In this document: piece by piece, positions 1 through 7,805 of the stretch
How the letters are laid out: each line of letters starts with the position of its first letter
How positions within the stretch are numbered: the stretch's first letter is position 1
NCBI RefSeq assembly: GCF_001463765.1
Contig: NZ_BBWK01000030.1
Span: 29,366 to 93,365 of the forward strand
DNA from: Aureimonas sp. AU4
GTDB lineage: Bacteria > Pseudomonadota > Alphaproteobacteria > Rhizobiales > Rhizobiaceae
Length of the DNA stretch: 64,000 bases
Direction of reading: 5' to 3'
Notes under the pieces: generated by a model
Seen by the model: the letters and a program-made list of their open reading frames with translations, nothing else
Told to the model about the DNA's origin: nothing
Database searches by the model: none
Position numbers and translations under genes: made by a program

Positions 1-927
1 GACGTGAAGTGGTGCGAGCTGATGGAGCGGCTCTTCGAGAAGGACCACGACATCGACGTCAACATGGTGCGCATGAGCTCGGGCGAGGCCTATGCCCGCC
101 TTCGGGCCGAGGCGCGCAACCCCAAGACCGATCTCTGGTGGGCGGGCACGGGCGACCCGCACCTGCAGGCGGCCGACGACAAGCTGACGCTGGAATACAA
201 GTCGCCGATCTTCGACCAGCTTCAACCCTGGGCCCAGAAGCAGGCCGAGGTCTCGGGCTACCGGACGGTGGGCGTTTATTCCGGCGCGCTCGGCTGGGGC
301 TACAACACCGACATCCTCGCCAAGAAGAACATCGAGGCGCCGGCCTGCTGGCGCGACCTGACCGACGCCAAGTACAAGGGCGAGATCCAGATCGCCAACC
401 CAAACTCCTCGGGCACCGCCTACACGGCGCTGGCGACGCTCGTGCAGCTGATGGGCGAGGACGAGGCCTTCAGCTACCAGAAGGCGCTGAACGCCAACGT
501 CACGCAATACACCAAGTCGGGCTCGGCGCCGGTGAAGGCCGCGGCGCGCGGCGAGACCGGCATCGGCATCGTCTTCATGCACGACGCGGTCGCCATGACC
601 AAGCAGGGCTTCCCCGTGAAGACCGTCGCCCCTTGCGAGGGCACGGGATTCGAGGTCGGCTCCATGTCGATCGTCAAGGGCGCCAAGAACCTCGAGAACG
701 CCAAGATCTTCTACGACTGGGCGCTGACCGCCGAGGTGCAGTCGCACGCGGCCGAGGCGGACTCCTTCCAGCTGCCCTCCAACAAGGGCGCCACCGTGCC
801 GCCCGAGGCCCCCAAGCTCGGCGACATCAAGCTGATCGACTACGACTTCGCGAAATACGGCAATGCCGATACCCGCAAGGCGCTCCTGGAGCGCTGGGAT
901 CGCGAGATCGGCGCCTCCGCCAACTGA
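1..927 (+). CDS. ABC transporter periplasmic substrate-binding protein, FbpA/AfuA type (5' partial)
   Basis: Periplasmic receptor of an importer whose permease and ATPase follow directly. The frame is open to the window edge and no signal peptide is visible, so the true start lies upstream; the GTG at position 4 is unlikely to be the start. The fold signature of ferric/sugar-phosphate receptors is present: a WWAGTGDPH segment, NPNSSGTAYT around residues 132-141 (counting from position 4) and MHD at 192-194. The adjacent Tyr-Tyr pair that binds iron in FbpA is not obvious. Because an inositol-phosphatase-family gene ends the operon, an AfuA-like sugar-phosphate ligand is a serious alternative to Fe(III). 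The family is clear; the ligand is not. Confidence 0.85.
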   Translation, partial: DVKWCELMERLFEKDHDIDVNMVRMSSGEAYARLRAEARNPKTDLWWAGTGDPHLQAADDKLTLEYKSPIFDQLQPWAQKQAEVSGYRTVGVYSGALGWGYNTDILAKKNIEAPACWRDLTDAKYKGEIQIANPNSSGTAYTALATLVQLMGEDEAFSYQKALNANVTQYTKSGSAPVKAAARGETGIGIVFMHDAVAMTKQGFPVKTVAPCEGTGFEVGSMSIVKGAKNLENAKIFYDWALTAEVQSHAAEADSFQLPSNKGATVPPEAPKLGDIKLIDYDFAKYGNADTRKALLERWDREIGASAN

Positions 928-938
928 TCCGACGACCG

Positions 939-961
939 GGGCGCCCGAGCCGGGCGCCCTT
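939..961 (+). terminator. Intergenic stem-loop between receptor and permease genes
   Basis: GGGCGCCC, a 5-base loop, then GGGCGCCC, followed by only two T residues. It sits just after the receptor stop codon and before the permease start. In a polycistronic ABC operon such a hairpin usually acts as a partial terminator or 3'-end stabiliser that raises receptor mRNA above permease and ATPase mRNA. That role is inferred; the inverted repeat is seen directly. Confidence 0.5.
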
Positions 962-988
962 CTCCGCCGCATCGACGAGGCCCAGCCG

Positions 989-3223
989 ATGGATTCGCGT
1001 GTTCGCCGGCTCGACGGCGCCCTTCTTCTCGCCCTTGCCGCCTTCCTCGTCCTGCCCTGGTACGGGCTGGAGGGCGGGGTGTGGAGCCTCGGCTGGCTTT
1101 CGGACTGGCCGTTCGGTTCCGAGGCGGCGCCCGGCCTTGCCCAGATCGGTTTGCGGCGGGCCTTCTGGCTCGTGCCGCTCGCGCTTGCGCTCGCCGCCGT
1201 CGTCGCGCTGCGCTTCGCCCGGCCGGGCGAGCGGCGCGGCGCGTGGCTCGCCCTTGCCGGAGCCGCCGGCCTCCTGTTCCTCGTCGTGGAAGGTCTGGCG
1301 GTCGGCTACGGCGGCTGGAACTGGAGCGGATGGGAGACGCTGTTCGGGCCGCTCGACGACGGCCAGCCGCCCTTCGGCGCGGGTGCCTTCGCGCTCGCCC
1401 TCGCCTTTCTCCTGATCCTGTCCTTCGGCCTTGCCGAGCGCGGACGCCTGCGCGGCGACGCCTTCGTCCTGTCGGCCATCGCGCTGGTCGTGGCCCTCGT
1501 CGCCGCCTTCGTGCTCTACCCGCTCGCCAGCCTGTTCGCGGGCGCCTTCCAGGCGCTCGACGGCTCGTTCGACGCGTCGAGCTTCGTGTCCAACATCCGC
1601 GACCCCTCGATCTGGTCGCTCGCCTGCCTCGCGGGCTCGGGCGCCTGCGGCCTTGCCTGGCGCACGGTGACGCTGGCCCTGGCCACCGGCCTCGGCACGA
1701 CCGTTCTCGGCCTCGCCTTCGCGCTGGTCGCCACGCGCACGCGCTTTCCGTTCAAGAAGCTGCTGCGCCTTCTCACCATTTTGCCGATCATCACGCCGCC
1801 CTTCGTGATCGGCCTCGCCCTGATCCTCCTGTTCGGACGCTCGGGCGTCGTCACGCAAGGGGTCCTCACGCTGACGGGCCTCGACGGCGGGCGCTGGCTC
1901 TACGGCCTGCCCGGCATCTGGATCGCCCAGATGCTGAGCTTCACCCCGATCGCCTTCATGGTGCTGATCGGGGTGATGGAGGGCATCAGCCCCTCCATGG
2001 AGGAGGCGGCGCAGACCATGCGCGCCGACCGCTGGCGCACCTTCTGGACCGTGACCTTTCCCCTGATGCGCCCGGGCCTCGCGAACGCCTTCCTGGTCGG
2101 CTTCATCGAGAGCATGGCCGACTTCGGCAACCCGCTCGTGCTCGGCGGCAGCCACGGCGTTCTTTCCACCGAAATCTACTTCGCCGTGGTGGGCGCGCAG
2201 AACGATCCGGCCCGGGCGGCGGTGCTGGCGCTCGTGCTTCTCGCCTTCACGCTCTCCGCCTTCCTCCTGCAGCGGCTCTGGCTGCGCGGGCGCAGCTACA
2301 CCACCGTGACGGGCAAGGGCGATTCCGGCCGTCACGCTTCGCTGGACCCGCGGCTGCGCGCCGCGGTCGTCGCGGTGGTGTCGCTCTGGGTGTTCTTCAC
2401 GCTCGTCGTCTACGCGATGATCGTCGTGGGAAGCTTCGTCCGGACGCTCGGGCTCGACAACACGCTGACGCTCGACCACTACGCCAAGGCCTTCTCGGTC
2501 TCGGCGGGGGAGACGGGCCTGCGCTGGACGGGCGTTGCCTGGAACTCCTTCTGGACCACGCTGGAGATCGCGCTTCTCGCCGCGCCCCTCACCGCGATCG
2601 TCGGCCTCCTGTCGGCCTACCTTCTCGTGCGCCAGCGCTTCGCGGGGCGGGAGCTCCTGGAATTCATGCTGATGCTGTCCTTCGCCATTCCCGGCACGGT
2701 GATCGGCGTGTCCTACGTCCTCGCGTTCAACCTGCCGCCGATCGAGATGACGGGCACCGCGCTGATCCTCGTGGTCTGCTTCGTGTTCCGCAACATGCCG
2801 GTGGGCGTGCGCGGGGGCATCGCGGCCATGACGCAGCTCGACCGCAGCCTCGACGAGGCCTCGCTGACGCTCGGCGCCAACTCCTTCACGACGCTGCGCC
2901 GCGTGGTGCTCCCGCTCCTCAAGCCCGCCATCACGGCGGCGCTGGTCTATTCCTTCGTGCGCTCGATCACCTCGATCAGCGCCGTGATCTTCCTGGTCAG
3001 CGCCCAGTACAACATGGCGACCGCCTATATCGTCGGCCTCACCGAGAACGGCGAGTACGGCGTGGCGATCGCCTATTCCACCATGCTGATCGTCGTGATG
3101 ATCGCGGTGATCGCCGTGTTCCAGCTTCTGGTCGGGCAAAGGACGCTCCGGCGCGAGGCGCGCGCCGCCGCCCCGGCCGCCGCCGCACCGCTCGCCACGC
3201 TTTCCAGGGAGACCCCGGCATGA
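989..3223 (+). CDS. ABC transporter permease, fused two-domain FbpB/AfuB type
   Basis: A 744-residue inner-membrane permease carrying two binding-protein-dependent transport domains in tandem, as in FbpB. The N-terminal half has additional hydrophobic segments. EAA-loop-like sequences occur in both halves (MEEAAQTMRADRWRTF near the middle and LDEASLTLGANSFTTL near the end); these contact the ATPase. I chose ATG 989 over the first in-frame ATG at 863, because 863 lies inside the receptor gene and adds a soluble low-complexity tail. The stop overlaps the ATPase start (ATGA), implying translational coupling. The substrate follows that of the receptor and is unresolved between iron and sugar phosphate. 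Confidence 0.88.
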   Translation: MDSRVRRLDGALLLALAAFLVLPWYGLEGGVWSLGWLSDWPFGSEAAPGLAQIGLRRAFWLVPLALALAAVVALRFARPGERRGAWLALAGAAGLLFLVVEGLAVGYGGWNWSGWETLFGPLDDGQPPFGAGAFALALAFLLILSFGLAERGRLRGDAFVLSAIALVVALVAAFVLYPLASLFAGAFQALDGSFDASSFVSNIRDPSIWSLACLAGSGACGLAWRTVTLALATGLGTTVLGLAFALVATRTRFPFKKLLRLLTILPIITPPFVIGLALILLFGRSGVVTQGVLTLTGLDGGRWLYGLPGIWIAQMLSFTPIAFMVLIGVMEGISPSMEEAAQTMRADRWRTFWTVTFPLMRPGLANAFLVGFIESMADFGNPLVLGGSHGVLSTEIYFAVVGAQNDPARAAVLALVLLAFTLSAFLLQRLWLRGRSYTTVTGKGDSGRHASLDPRLRAAVVAVVSLWVFFTLVVYAMIVVGSFVRTLGLDNTLTLDHYAKAFSVSAGETGLRWTGVAWNSFWTTLEIALLAAPLTAIVGLLSAYLLVRQRFAGRELLEFMLMLSFAIPGTVIGVSYVLAFNLPPIEMTGTALILVVCFVFRNMPVGVRGGIAAMTQLDRSLDEASLTLGANSFTTLRRVVLPLLKPAITAALVYSFVRSITSISAVIFLVSAQYNMATAYIVGLTENGEYGVAIAYSTMLIVVMIAVIAVFQLLVGQRTLRREARAAAPAAAAPLATLSRETPA

Positions 3224-4290
3224 CCGGCCCATCCGCCCCCCTCAAAGGATCCGTTCGCTTCGAGGCGGTCGAGAAGCGCTTCGGATCCGTGGTCGCCATC
3301 CGCTCGCTCTCCTTCGGGATCGAGCCGGGAACGCTGGTGACGCTGCTCGGGCCGTCCGGCTGCGGCAAGACCACGACGCTGCGCATGCTGGCGGGCCTCG
3401 AACAGCCGACGGCGGGCCGCATCCTGATCGGGGGGCGCGACGTGACGAGCCTTCCGGCCAACGAGCGGGACGTCTCGATGGTGTTCCAGAGCTACGCGCT
3501 GTTTCCCCACATGACGATCGGCGAGAACGTCGCCTACGGCCTGCGCTCGGGCGGCATGGCCAAGCGCGAGGCATGGGAGCGCGCCCGCGAGGCGCTGATG
3601 CTGGTGGGTCTCGACGGCTTCGCGGAGCGCCTGCCGAGCGAGCTGTCGGGCGGGCAGCAGCAGCGCGTCGCCGTCGCGCGCGCGCTCGTCCTGGAGCCGC
3701 AGGTGCTGCTTCTCGACGAGCCGCTTTCCAACCTCGACGCGCGCCTGCGCCGCCACGTGCGCACCGAGATCCGCGAGCTGCAGCAGCGGCTCGGCTTCAC
3801 GGCGGTCTACGTCACGCACGACCAGGAGGAGGCGCTGGCCGTGTCCGATCGCATCGTCGTCATGCGCGACGGCGAGATCGCCCAGTCCGGCTCGCCGCGC
3901 GAGCTCTACGAGGCGCCCGCCTCCGCCTTCATCGCCGACTTCATCGGCGAGGCGAACGTCGTGCCCTGCGAGGTGCTGCGCTCCGCCGACGGCGCCCTGC
4001 AGGCAAGGCTCGGCGATCTGCGGCACCCCTTGCATGCGCCGGCCGCGCGCGAGGGCGCGGCCCAGCTCGCCATCCGCCCCAACGCCATGACGCTCGGCGA
4101 CCCGCTGCCGGGAACCTTGAGCGGGCGCGTGGCGAGCGCCGCCTATCTCGGCGACCATATCGAATACGAGGTCGAGACCGCGGTCGGCCGCCTCTTCATC
4201 GTCGACGCCGCGATCGAGCGCGTCCGCCCTGTCGCGAGCGACGTCGGCATCGGGCTCATCGAGCGCGGCGTCGCCCTGATCCCCGCCTGA
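3220..4290 (+). CDS. ABC transporter ATP-binding protein, FbpC/AfuC type
   Basis: A 356-residue ATPase that energises the importer. Walker A GPSGCGKTT lies at 44-52, the Q-loop near 90 (VFQSYALFPHM), the signature LSGGQQQ at 142-148, Walker B ending in DE at 166-167, and the switch His in VTHDQEEA. The C-terminal about 120 residues form the TOBE-type regulatory domain of the CUT1/Fe subfamily, with ELYEAPASAFIADFIGEAN at its start. It begins at the ATGA overlap with the permease and ends 9 bases before the phosphatase gene, so all four genes form one operon. Confidence 0.9.
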   Translation: MTGPSAPLKGSVRFEAVEKRFGSVVAIRSLSFGIEPGTLVTLLGPSGCGKTTTLRMLAGLEQPTAGRILIGGRDVTSLPANERDVSMVFQSYALFPHMTIGENVAYGLRSGGMAKREAWERAREALMLVGLDGFAERLPSELSGGQQQRVAVARALVLEPQVLLLDEPLSNLDARLRRHVRTEIRELQQRLGFTAVYVTHDQEEALAVSDRIVVMRDGEIAQSGSPRELYEAPASAFIADFIGEANVVPCEVLRSADGALQARLGDLRHPLHAPAAREGAAQLAIRPNAMTLGDPLPGTLSGRVASAAYLGDHIEYEVETAVGRLFIVDAAIERVRPVASDVGIGLIERGVALIPA

Positions 4291-4299
4291 AAGCACCCC

Positions 4300-5106
4300 A
4301 TGCCCGATACGATCGATCTCGCCGCCGCCGTCGCCGACCGCCAGGCGCTGGCCGAAGCCATCGCCCGCGAGGGCGGCCGCATCGCCCTCGGCTACTTCCG
4401 CGACCGCTCGCGCCTCACGATCGACGAGAAGATGAACGGACAGGACGTCGTCTCGGTCGCCGACAAGGAGGTCGAGCGGCTGCTGCGCGAGCGCATCGCG
4501 GCTCGCTTCCCCCAGGACGGCATCCTCGGCGAGGAATACGGCCTCCAGGACGGCACGTCCGGCTTTCGCTGGGTGATGGACCCGATCGACGGAACGAGCC
4601 CCTTCGTCTTCGGCATTCCCGCCTGGTGCGTGTCGATCGCGGTGATGGAGGGCGAGCGGATCGTGGCGGGCGTCGTCTACGCGCCGACCACGGACGAGCT
4701 CTACTCGGCGCGGCGCGGCGCAGGGGCGACGCTGAACGGCCAGCCCATCCATGTGGCAGCGGACCGCACGCTCCAGAACGGCGTCCTCGGCCTCGGCGCC
4801 AACCACCGCGTGCCCAGCCATGTCGTGGCCGGCTTCGTGGGGCGGCTGCTGGACGAGGGCGGCATGTTCATCCGCAACGGATCGGGCGCCCTGATGCTGG
4901 CCTATGTCGCGGCGGGGCGGCTCGCCGCCTACTGGGAGCCGCACATGAACGCCTGGGACTGCTTCGCGGGCTTCCTGCTCGTCGAGGAAGCGGGCGGCTG
5001 GATCGTCGACCCCGCCACCTGGGCAGACCTGCCAGGCGGTGGTCTCGTTCTCGCCGGCTCGCCGGGCACCCGAGCCGACCTCCTGCGCCTCGTCGGCGTG
5101 GGCTGA
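4300..5106 (+). CDS. Inositol monophosphatase-family phosphatase
   Basis: A 268-residue Mg-dependent phosphatase of the inositol monophosphatase / HisN / fructose-1,6-bisphosphatase superfamily. Metal-binding motifs are intact: GEE at 77-79, DPIDGT at 94-99, and the distal Asp in AWDCF at 220. The family hydrolyses inositol phosphate, histidinol phosphate, 3'-phosphoadenosine phosphate or sugar phosphates, and sequence alone does not choose between them. It is 9 bases downstream of the ATPase in the same operon. The simplest reading is that it dephosphorylates the imported compound, which supports a sugar- or inositol-phosphate importer. No signal peptide, so it acts in the cytoplasm. Confidence 0.85.
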   Translation: MPDTIDLAAAVADRQALAEAIAREGGRIALGYFRDRSRLTIDEKMNGQDVVSVADKEVERLLRERIAARFPQDGILGEEYGLQDGTSGFRWVMDPIDGTSPFVFGIPAWCVSIAVMEGERIVAGVVYAPTTDELYSARRGAGATLNGQPIHVAADRTLQNGVLGLGANHRVPSHVVAGFVGRLLDEGGMFIRNGSGALMLAYVAAGRLAAYWEPHMNAWDCFAGFLLVEEAGGWIVDPATWADLPGGGLVLAGSPGTRADLLRLVGVG

Positions 5107-5151
5107 CGAGACCGGTCGCGGCGGTCCGGCCGCCGCGACGGCGCTCTCCCC

Positions 5152-5739
5152 TTAGCTGTGACGGATCTCGGTTCCCAGAACCTTCAGGCATTCGCGCATG
5201 AAGGCGGCGAGCGCCGTCCAGCCGCTGGCCGAGACCATGTTGCCGTCGACGATCGCCTCGGTCGGCCCGAGGTCCACGAACTCGCCGCCCGCCAGCGTCA
5301 CCTCGGGCTCGCAATACTTCAGCGCCGAGACGCGCTTGCCGCGCACGACGCCGTCCACCGCGATCAGGACCTGAACGCCGTGGCAGATCGTGAAGATCGG
5401 CTTTCCCGCCTCATGGAAGTGCCGCACGATCGCCTGCACGCGCTTGTCGATCCGGATGTATTCCGGACCGCGCCCGCCCGCCGAATACACGGCGTCGTAG
5501 TTTTCCGGGCGCACCTCCGAAAAGGTCTTGTTCAGGACGTAGTCGTGTCCCGGCTTCTCGGTATAGGTCTGCAGGCGTTCGAAGTCGTGGAGCGAGGTCT
5601 TGATGATATCGCCCGCGTTCTTGTCGGGGCAGACCACGTGAACGGTGTGGCCCACCGCGTGCATAGCCTGCTCGAACACGAAGATCTCGTATTCCTCGCT
5701 GAACTCGCCGACGAGCATCAGGATTTTCTTGCCTGGCAT
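5152..5739 (-). CDS. DJ-1/PfpI family protein
   Basis: A 195-residue class I glutamine-amidotransferase-like protein. The nucleophile elbow is TICHGVQ with Cys119-His120, and GEFSEEYE near the N terminus carries the conserved Glu of the DJ-1 active site. Members act as glyoxalase III-like or deglycase enzymes, proteases or chaperones. It is the last gene of the minus-strand arm of the transporter locus, 72 bases after the receptor gene. An AAGGA ribosome site sits 6 bases before the chosen ATG. It may detoxify reactive carbonyls made by the dehydrogenases across the divergent promoter, which is inference. Confidence 0.85.
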   Translation of the reverse strand: MPGKKILMLVGEFSEEYEIFVFEQAMHAVGHTVHVVCPDKNAGDIIKTSLHDFERLQTYTEKPGHDYVLNKTFSEVRPENYDAVYSAGGRGPEYIRIDKRVQAIVRHFHEAGKPIFTICHGVQVLIAVDGVVRGKRVSALKYCEPEVTLAGGEFVDLGPTEAIVDGNMVSASGWTALAAFMRECLKVLGTEIRHS

Positions 5740-5811
5740 GTCATGTCCTTCGGTTTGGAAAATAGGGGCGCGCGGACCCCTTGCCCTCGCGCCGATCGGC
5801 GTGGGCCGGGA

Positions 5812-6759
5812 TCAGAAGGGCGAGTCGGGGAAGTAGTATTCCTTTGCGTTGTCCTTGGTGATCAGCGGCGCGTCGAGCTTGACGCTGCCGCGGATCGGGA
5901 CCTGCCCGGTCAGGTTGGCGGCGGTCATGTAGATCGCCGTCTTGATCATGGAGGGGGGATACGGCGTCTCGATCGGCGTCATGGCGTCGCCCGCCATGAC
6001 CTTCTCGATGACTTCCTTCATTCCGTTGCCGCCGAGCGCATACTTGATCTCCTTGCGCCCGGACTGCTGAAGCGCCTCGAGGACGCCGAGGAGCATGTCG
6101 TCGTCGTTCGCCCAGACCGCGTCGATCTTGGGATACTTGGCGAGATAGTCCTGCATGAGCTTGAAGGCGTCGTCGCTGTTCCAGTTGGCGTACTGGATGT
6201 CGAGGATCTTGATGTCGGATCCCTTCAGCCCGTCCTGGAAGCCCTTGATGCGCTCGTCGTCGATCACGGTCGGAATGCCGCGCAGGACCACGACGTCCCC
6301 CTTGCCGCCCAGCTTGTCCACCAGGAACTTCGCCGTGGTGCCGCCCACCGCGATGTTGTCGCCGGCGACATAGAGATCCTGGATCGTGGGATCGTTCAGG
6401 CCCCGGTCCACCACGGTGACGAAGACGCCGCTCTTCTTCACCGCCTGGACGGGCGTTGTCAGCTCCTCGGAACTATGGGGCAGGATCACGAGGGCGTCGG
6501 GCTTCGAGCCGGCGGTGAGGTCCTCGACCGCGCTGACCTGCGCGGTCGCCGAGGGCGAGGTCTTCACCACGACGTCGACGTTCGGATAGGCCGACCTGAT
6601 CTCCTCGGCTGCCTTCTGCGCGTGGTAGACGACGCCCGCCGTCCAGCCGTGGTCGGCTGCGGGGATCGAGACCGCGATGGTCCTGCGCTCCTGGGCCAGC
6701 GACGATCCGGCTGCCAGCATCGTCCCGATGGCGATGGTCGCCATGAGTTTCGTCTTCAT
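5812..6759 (-). CDS. Sugar ABC transporter periplasmic binding protein (RbsB-like, CUT2)
   Basis: A 315-residue periplasmic receptor of the Peripla_BP_4 (ribose/galactose-binding) fold. The signal peptide is cleaved after about residue 22 (SSLA-QE). Typical segments are present: ISIPAADHGWTAG-like N-terminal lobe, PDALVILPHSSEEL, TVVDRGLNDP and AVWANDDDMLLG in the hinge region. GGGAGG lies 6 bases before the ATG. It is the third transporter gene after the ATPase and permease on the same strand. The pentose, hexose or polyol bound cannot be named from sequence. Confidence 0.9.
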   Translation of the reverse strand: MKTKLMATIAIGTMLAAGSSLAQERRTIAVSIPAADHGWTAGVVYHAQKAAEEIRSAYPNVDVVVKTSPSATAQVSAVEDLTAGSKPDALVILPHSSEELTTPVQAVKKSGVFVTVVDRGLNDPTIQDLYVAGDNIAVGGTTAKFLVDKLGGKGDVVVLRGIPTVIDDERIKGFQDGLKGSDIKILDIQYANWNSDDAFKLMQDYLAKYPKIDAVWANDDDMLLGVLEALQQSGRKEIKYALGGNGMKEVIEKVMAGDAMTPIETPYPPSMIKTAIYMTAANLTGQVPIRGSVKLDAPLITKDNAKEYYFPDSPF

Positions 6760-6815
6760 TGTTTCCTCCCTTGGACAAGCTTCGCCGGCGCCCCTCTCCC
6801 AAAGGGCGCGGGCGG

Positions 6816-7805
6816 CTATTTGGACATTCGCTGGACCAGCATCGCGATGATGATGATCGTGCCCTGCACCGCCGCCACGAGGTACTCGGACACGAAGTCG
6901 GAGAGCACCATGAGGTTGGCGATGAACTCGAGGATCAGCGCCCCCGCGATCGTGCCCCAGATGTGACCGCGACCGCCCCGGAGCGCCGTGCCGCCGATCA
7001 CGACGGCGGTGATGACCTGCAGCTCCCACAGGACGCCGGTGGTCGGCGTCGCGGCGCCCAGACGCGGCACGTAGCAGATGGCGGCGATGCCGACGCACAC
7101 GCCCTGGATCATGAACGCCAGCGTGCGGATGCGACCGATCGGGATGCCGGAATAGCGGGCGACCTCGGCGTTCGCCCCCACCGCGACGCAACGCCGGCCG
7201 AACTTGGTGCGGTACAGAAGGAAGGCGCCCGCCCCGGCGACGGCCAGCGATACGAGGATGGGCACGGGCACGCCCGCGACGGAGCCGAAATAGACGGGCC
7301 GGAAGGCCTCCCGCAGCCCTCGGTCGATCGGAATGGTTCCGCCGTCGGCCAGGTAGGTGATGAGCGCGCGGAAGATGCCCATCGTGCCGAGCGTCACGAT
7401 GAAGGGCTCGATGCGGCCGAGCGTGACCACCGCCCCGTTGAGAAGGCCGCACAAGGCGCCGGCCGCGACCACGGCCATCATGCCGACGGGAATGGCGTAG
7501 GAGCCGAGCGTGGGCGCGAGCGCGTTCATCAGAAGGATCATGATGCCGGCCACGAAGGCGGCCATGGAGCCGACCGACAGGTCGAGACCGCCCGAGGCGA
7601 TCACGAAGGTCGCGCCCACGGCGATGATCGCGACGAAGGCGCTGCGGGTCACGACGTTGGCGAGGTTGGTGATCGACAGGAAGTCGGGATTGACCAGGAA
7701 GCCGACCAGGAGAAGTACCGCGAGCGCAAGGAAGGGCCCGAGATCCACCCAGTTCACGCGCAGGCGGCGCCCGCCCCGCTCCATCGCCATGGTTGCGTCG
7801 GTCAT
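6816..7805 (-). CDS. Sugar ABC transporter permease (RbsC-like, CUT2)
   Basis: A 329-residue inner-membrane permease of the BPD_transp_2 family with about 8-10 hydrophobic segments. The family hallmark region GGLDLSVGSMAAF is present, and GGTALRGGRGHIWGTIAGA near the C terminus matches RbsC/XylH. I chose ATG 7805, which overlaps the ATPase stop in an ATGA, over an upstream in-frame codon at 7931 that lies within the ATPase gene. It delivers substrate from the receptor encoded downstream. Confidence 0.9.
   Translation of the reverse strand: MTDATMAMERGGRRLRVNWVDLGPFLALAVLLLVGFLVNPDFLSITNLANVVTRSAFVAIIAVGATFVIASGGLDLSVGSMAAFVAGIMILLMNALAPTLGSYAIPVGMMAVVAAGALCGLLNGAVVTLGRIEPFIVTLGTMGIFRALITYLADGGTIPIDRGLREAFRPVYFGSVAGVPVPILVSLAVAGAGAFLLYRTKFGRRCVAVGANAEVARYSGIPIGRIRTLAFMIQGVCVGIAAICYVPRLGAATPTTGVLWELQVITAVVIGGTALRGGRGHIWGTIAGALILEFIANLMVLSDFVSEYLVAAVQGTIIIIAMLVQRMSK

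Noticed and set aside
827..3232. 801-codon open frame on the minus strand opposite the permease gene
   Set aside because: It is the GC-rich antisense shadow of the permease: its product is Arg/Glu/Asp/Gly low-complexity sequence without any domain, and the plus-strand protein is a clear permease. The same applies to other long antisense frames, such as 3073-4944, 5158-6966, 14292-16844 and 38195-40798.
1..4290. Straight annotation as a ferric iron ABC transporter
   Set aside because: The family match is real, but the operon-linked phosphatase and lack of an obvious Tyr-Tyr iron site make the ligand uncertain, so only the family is given.
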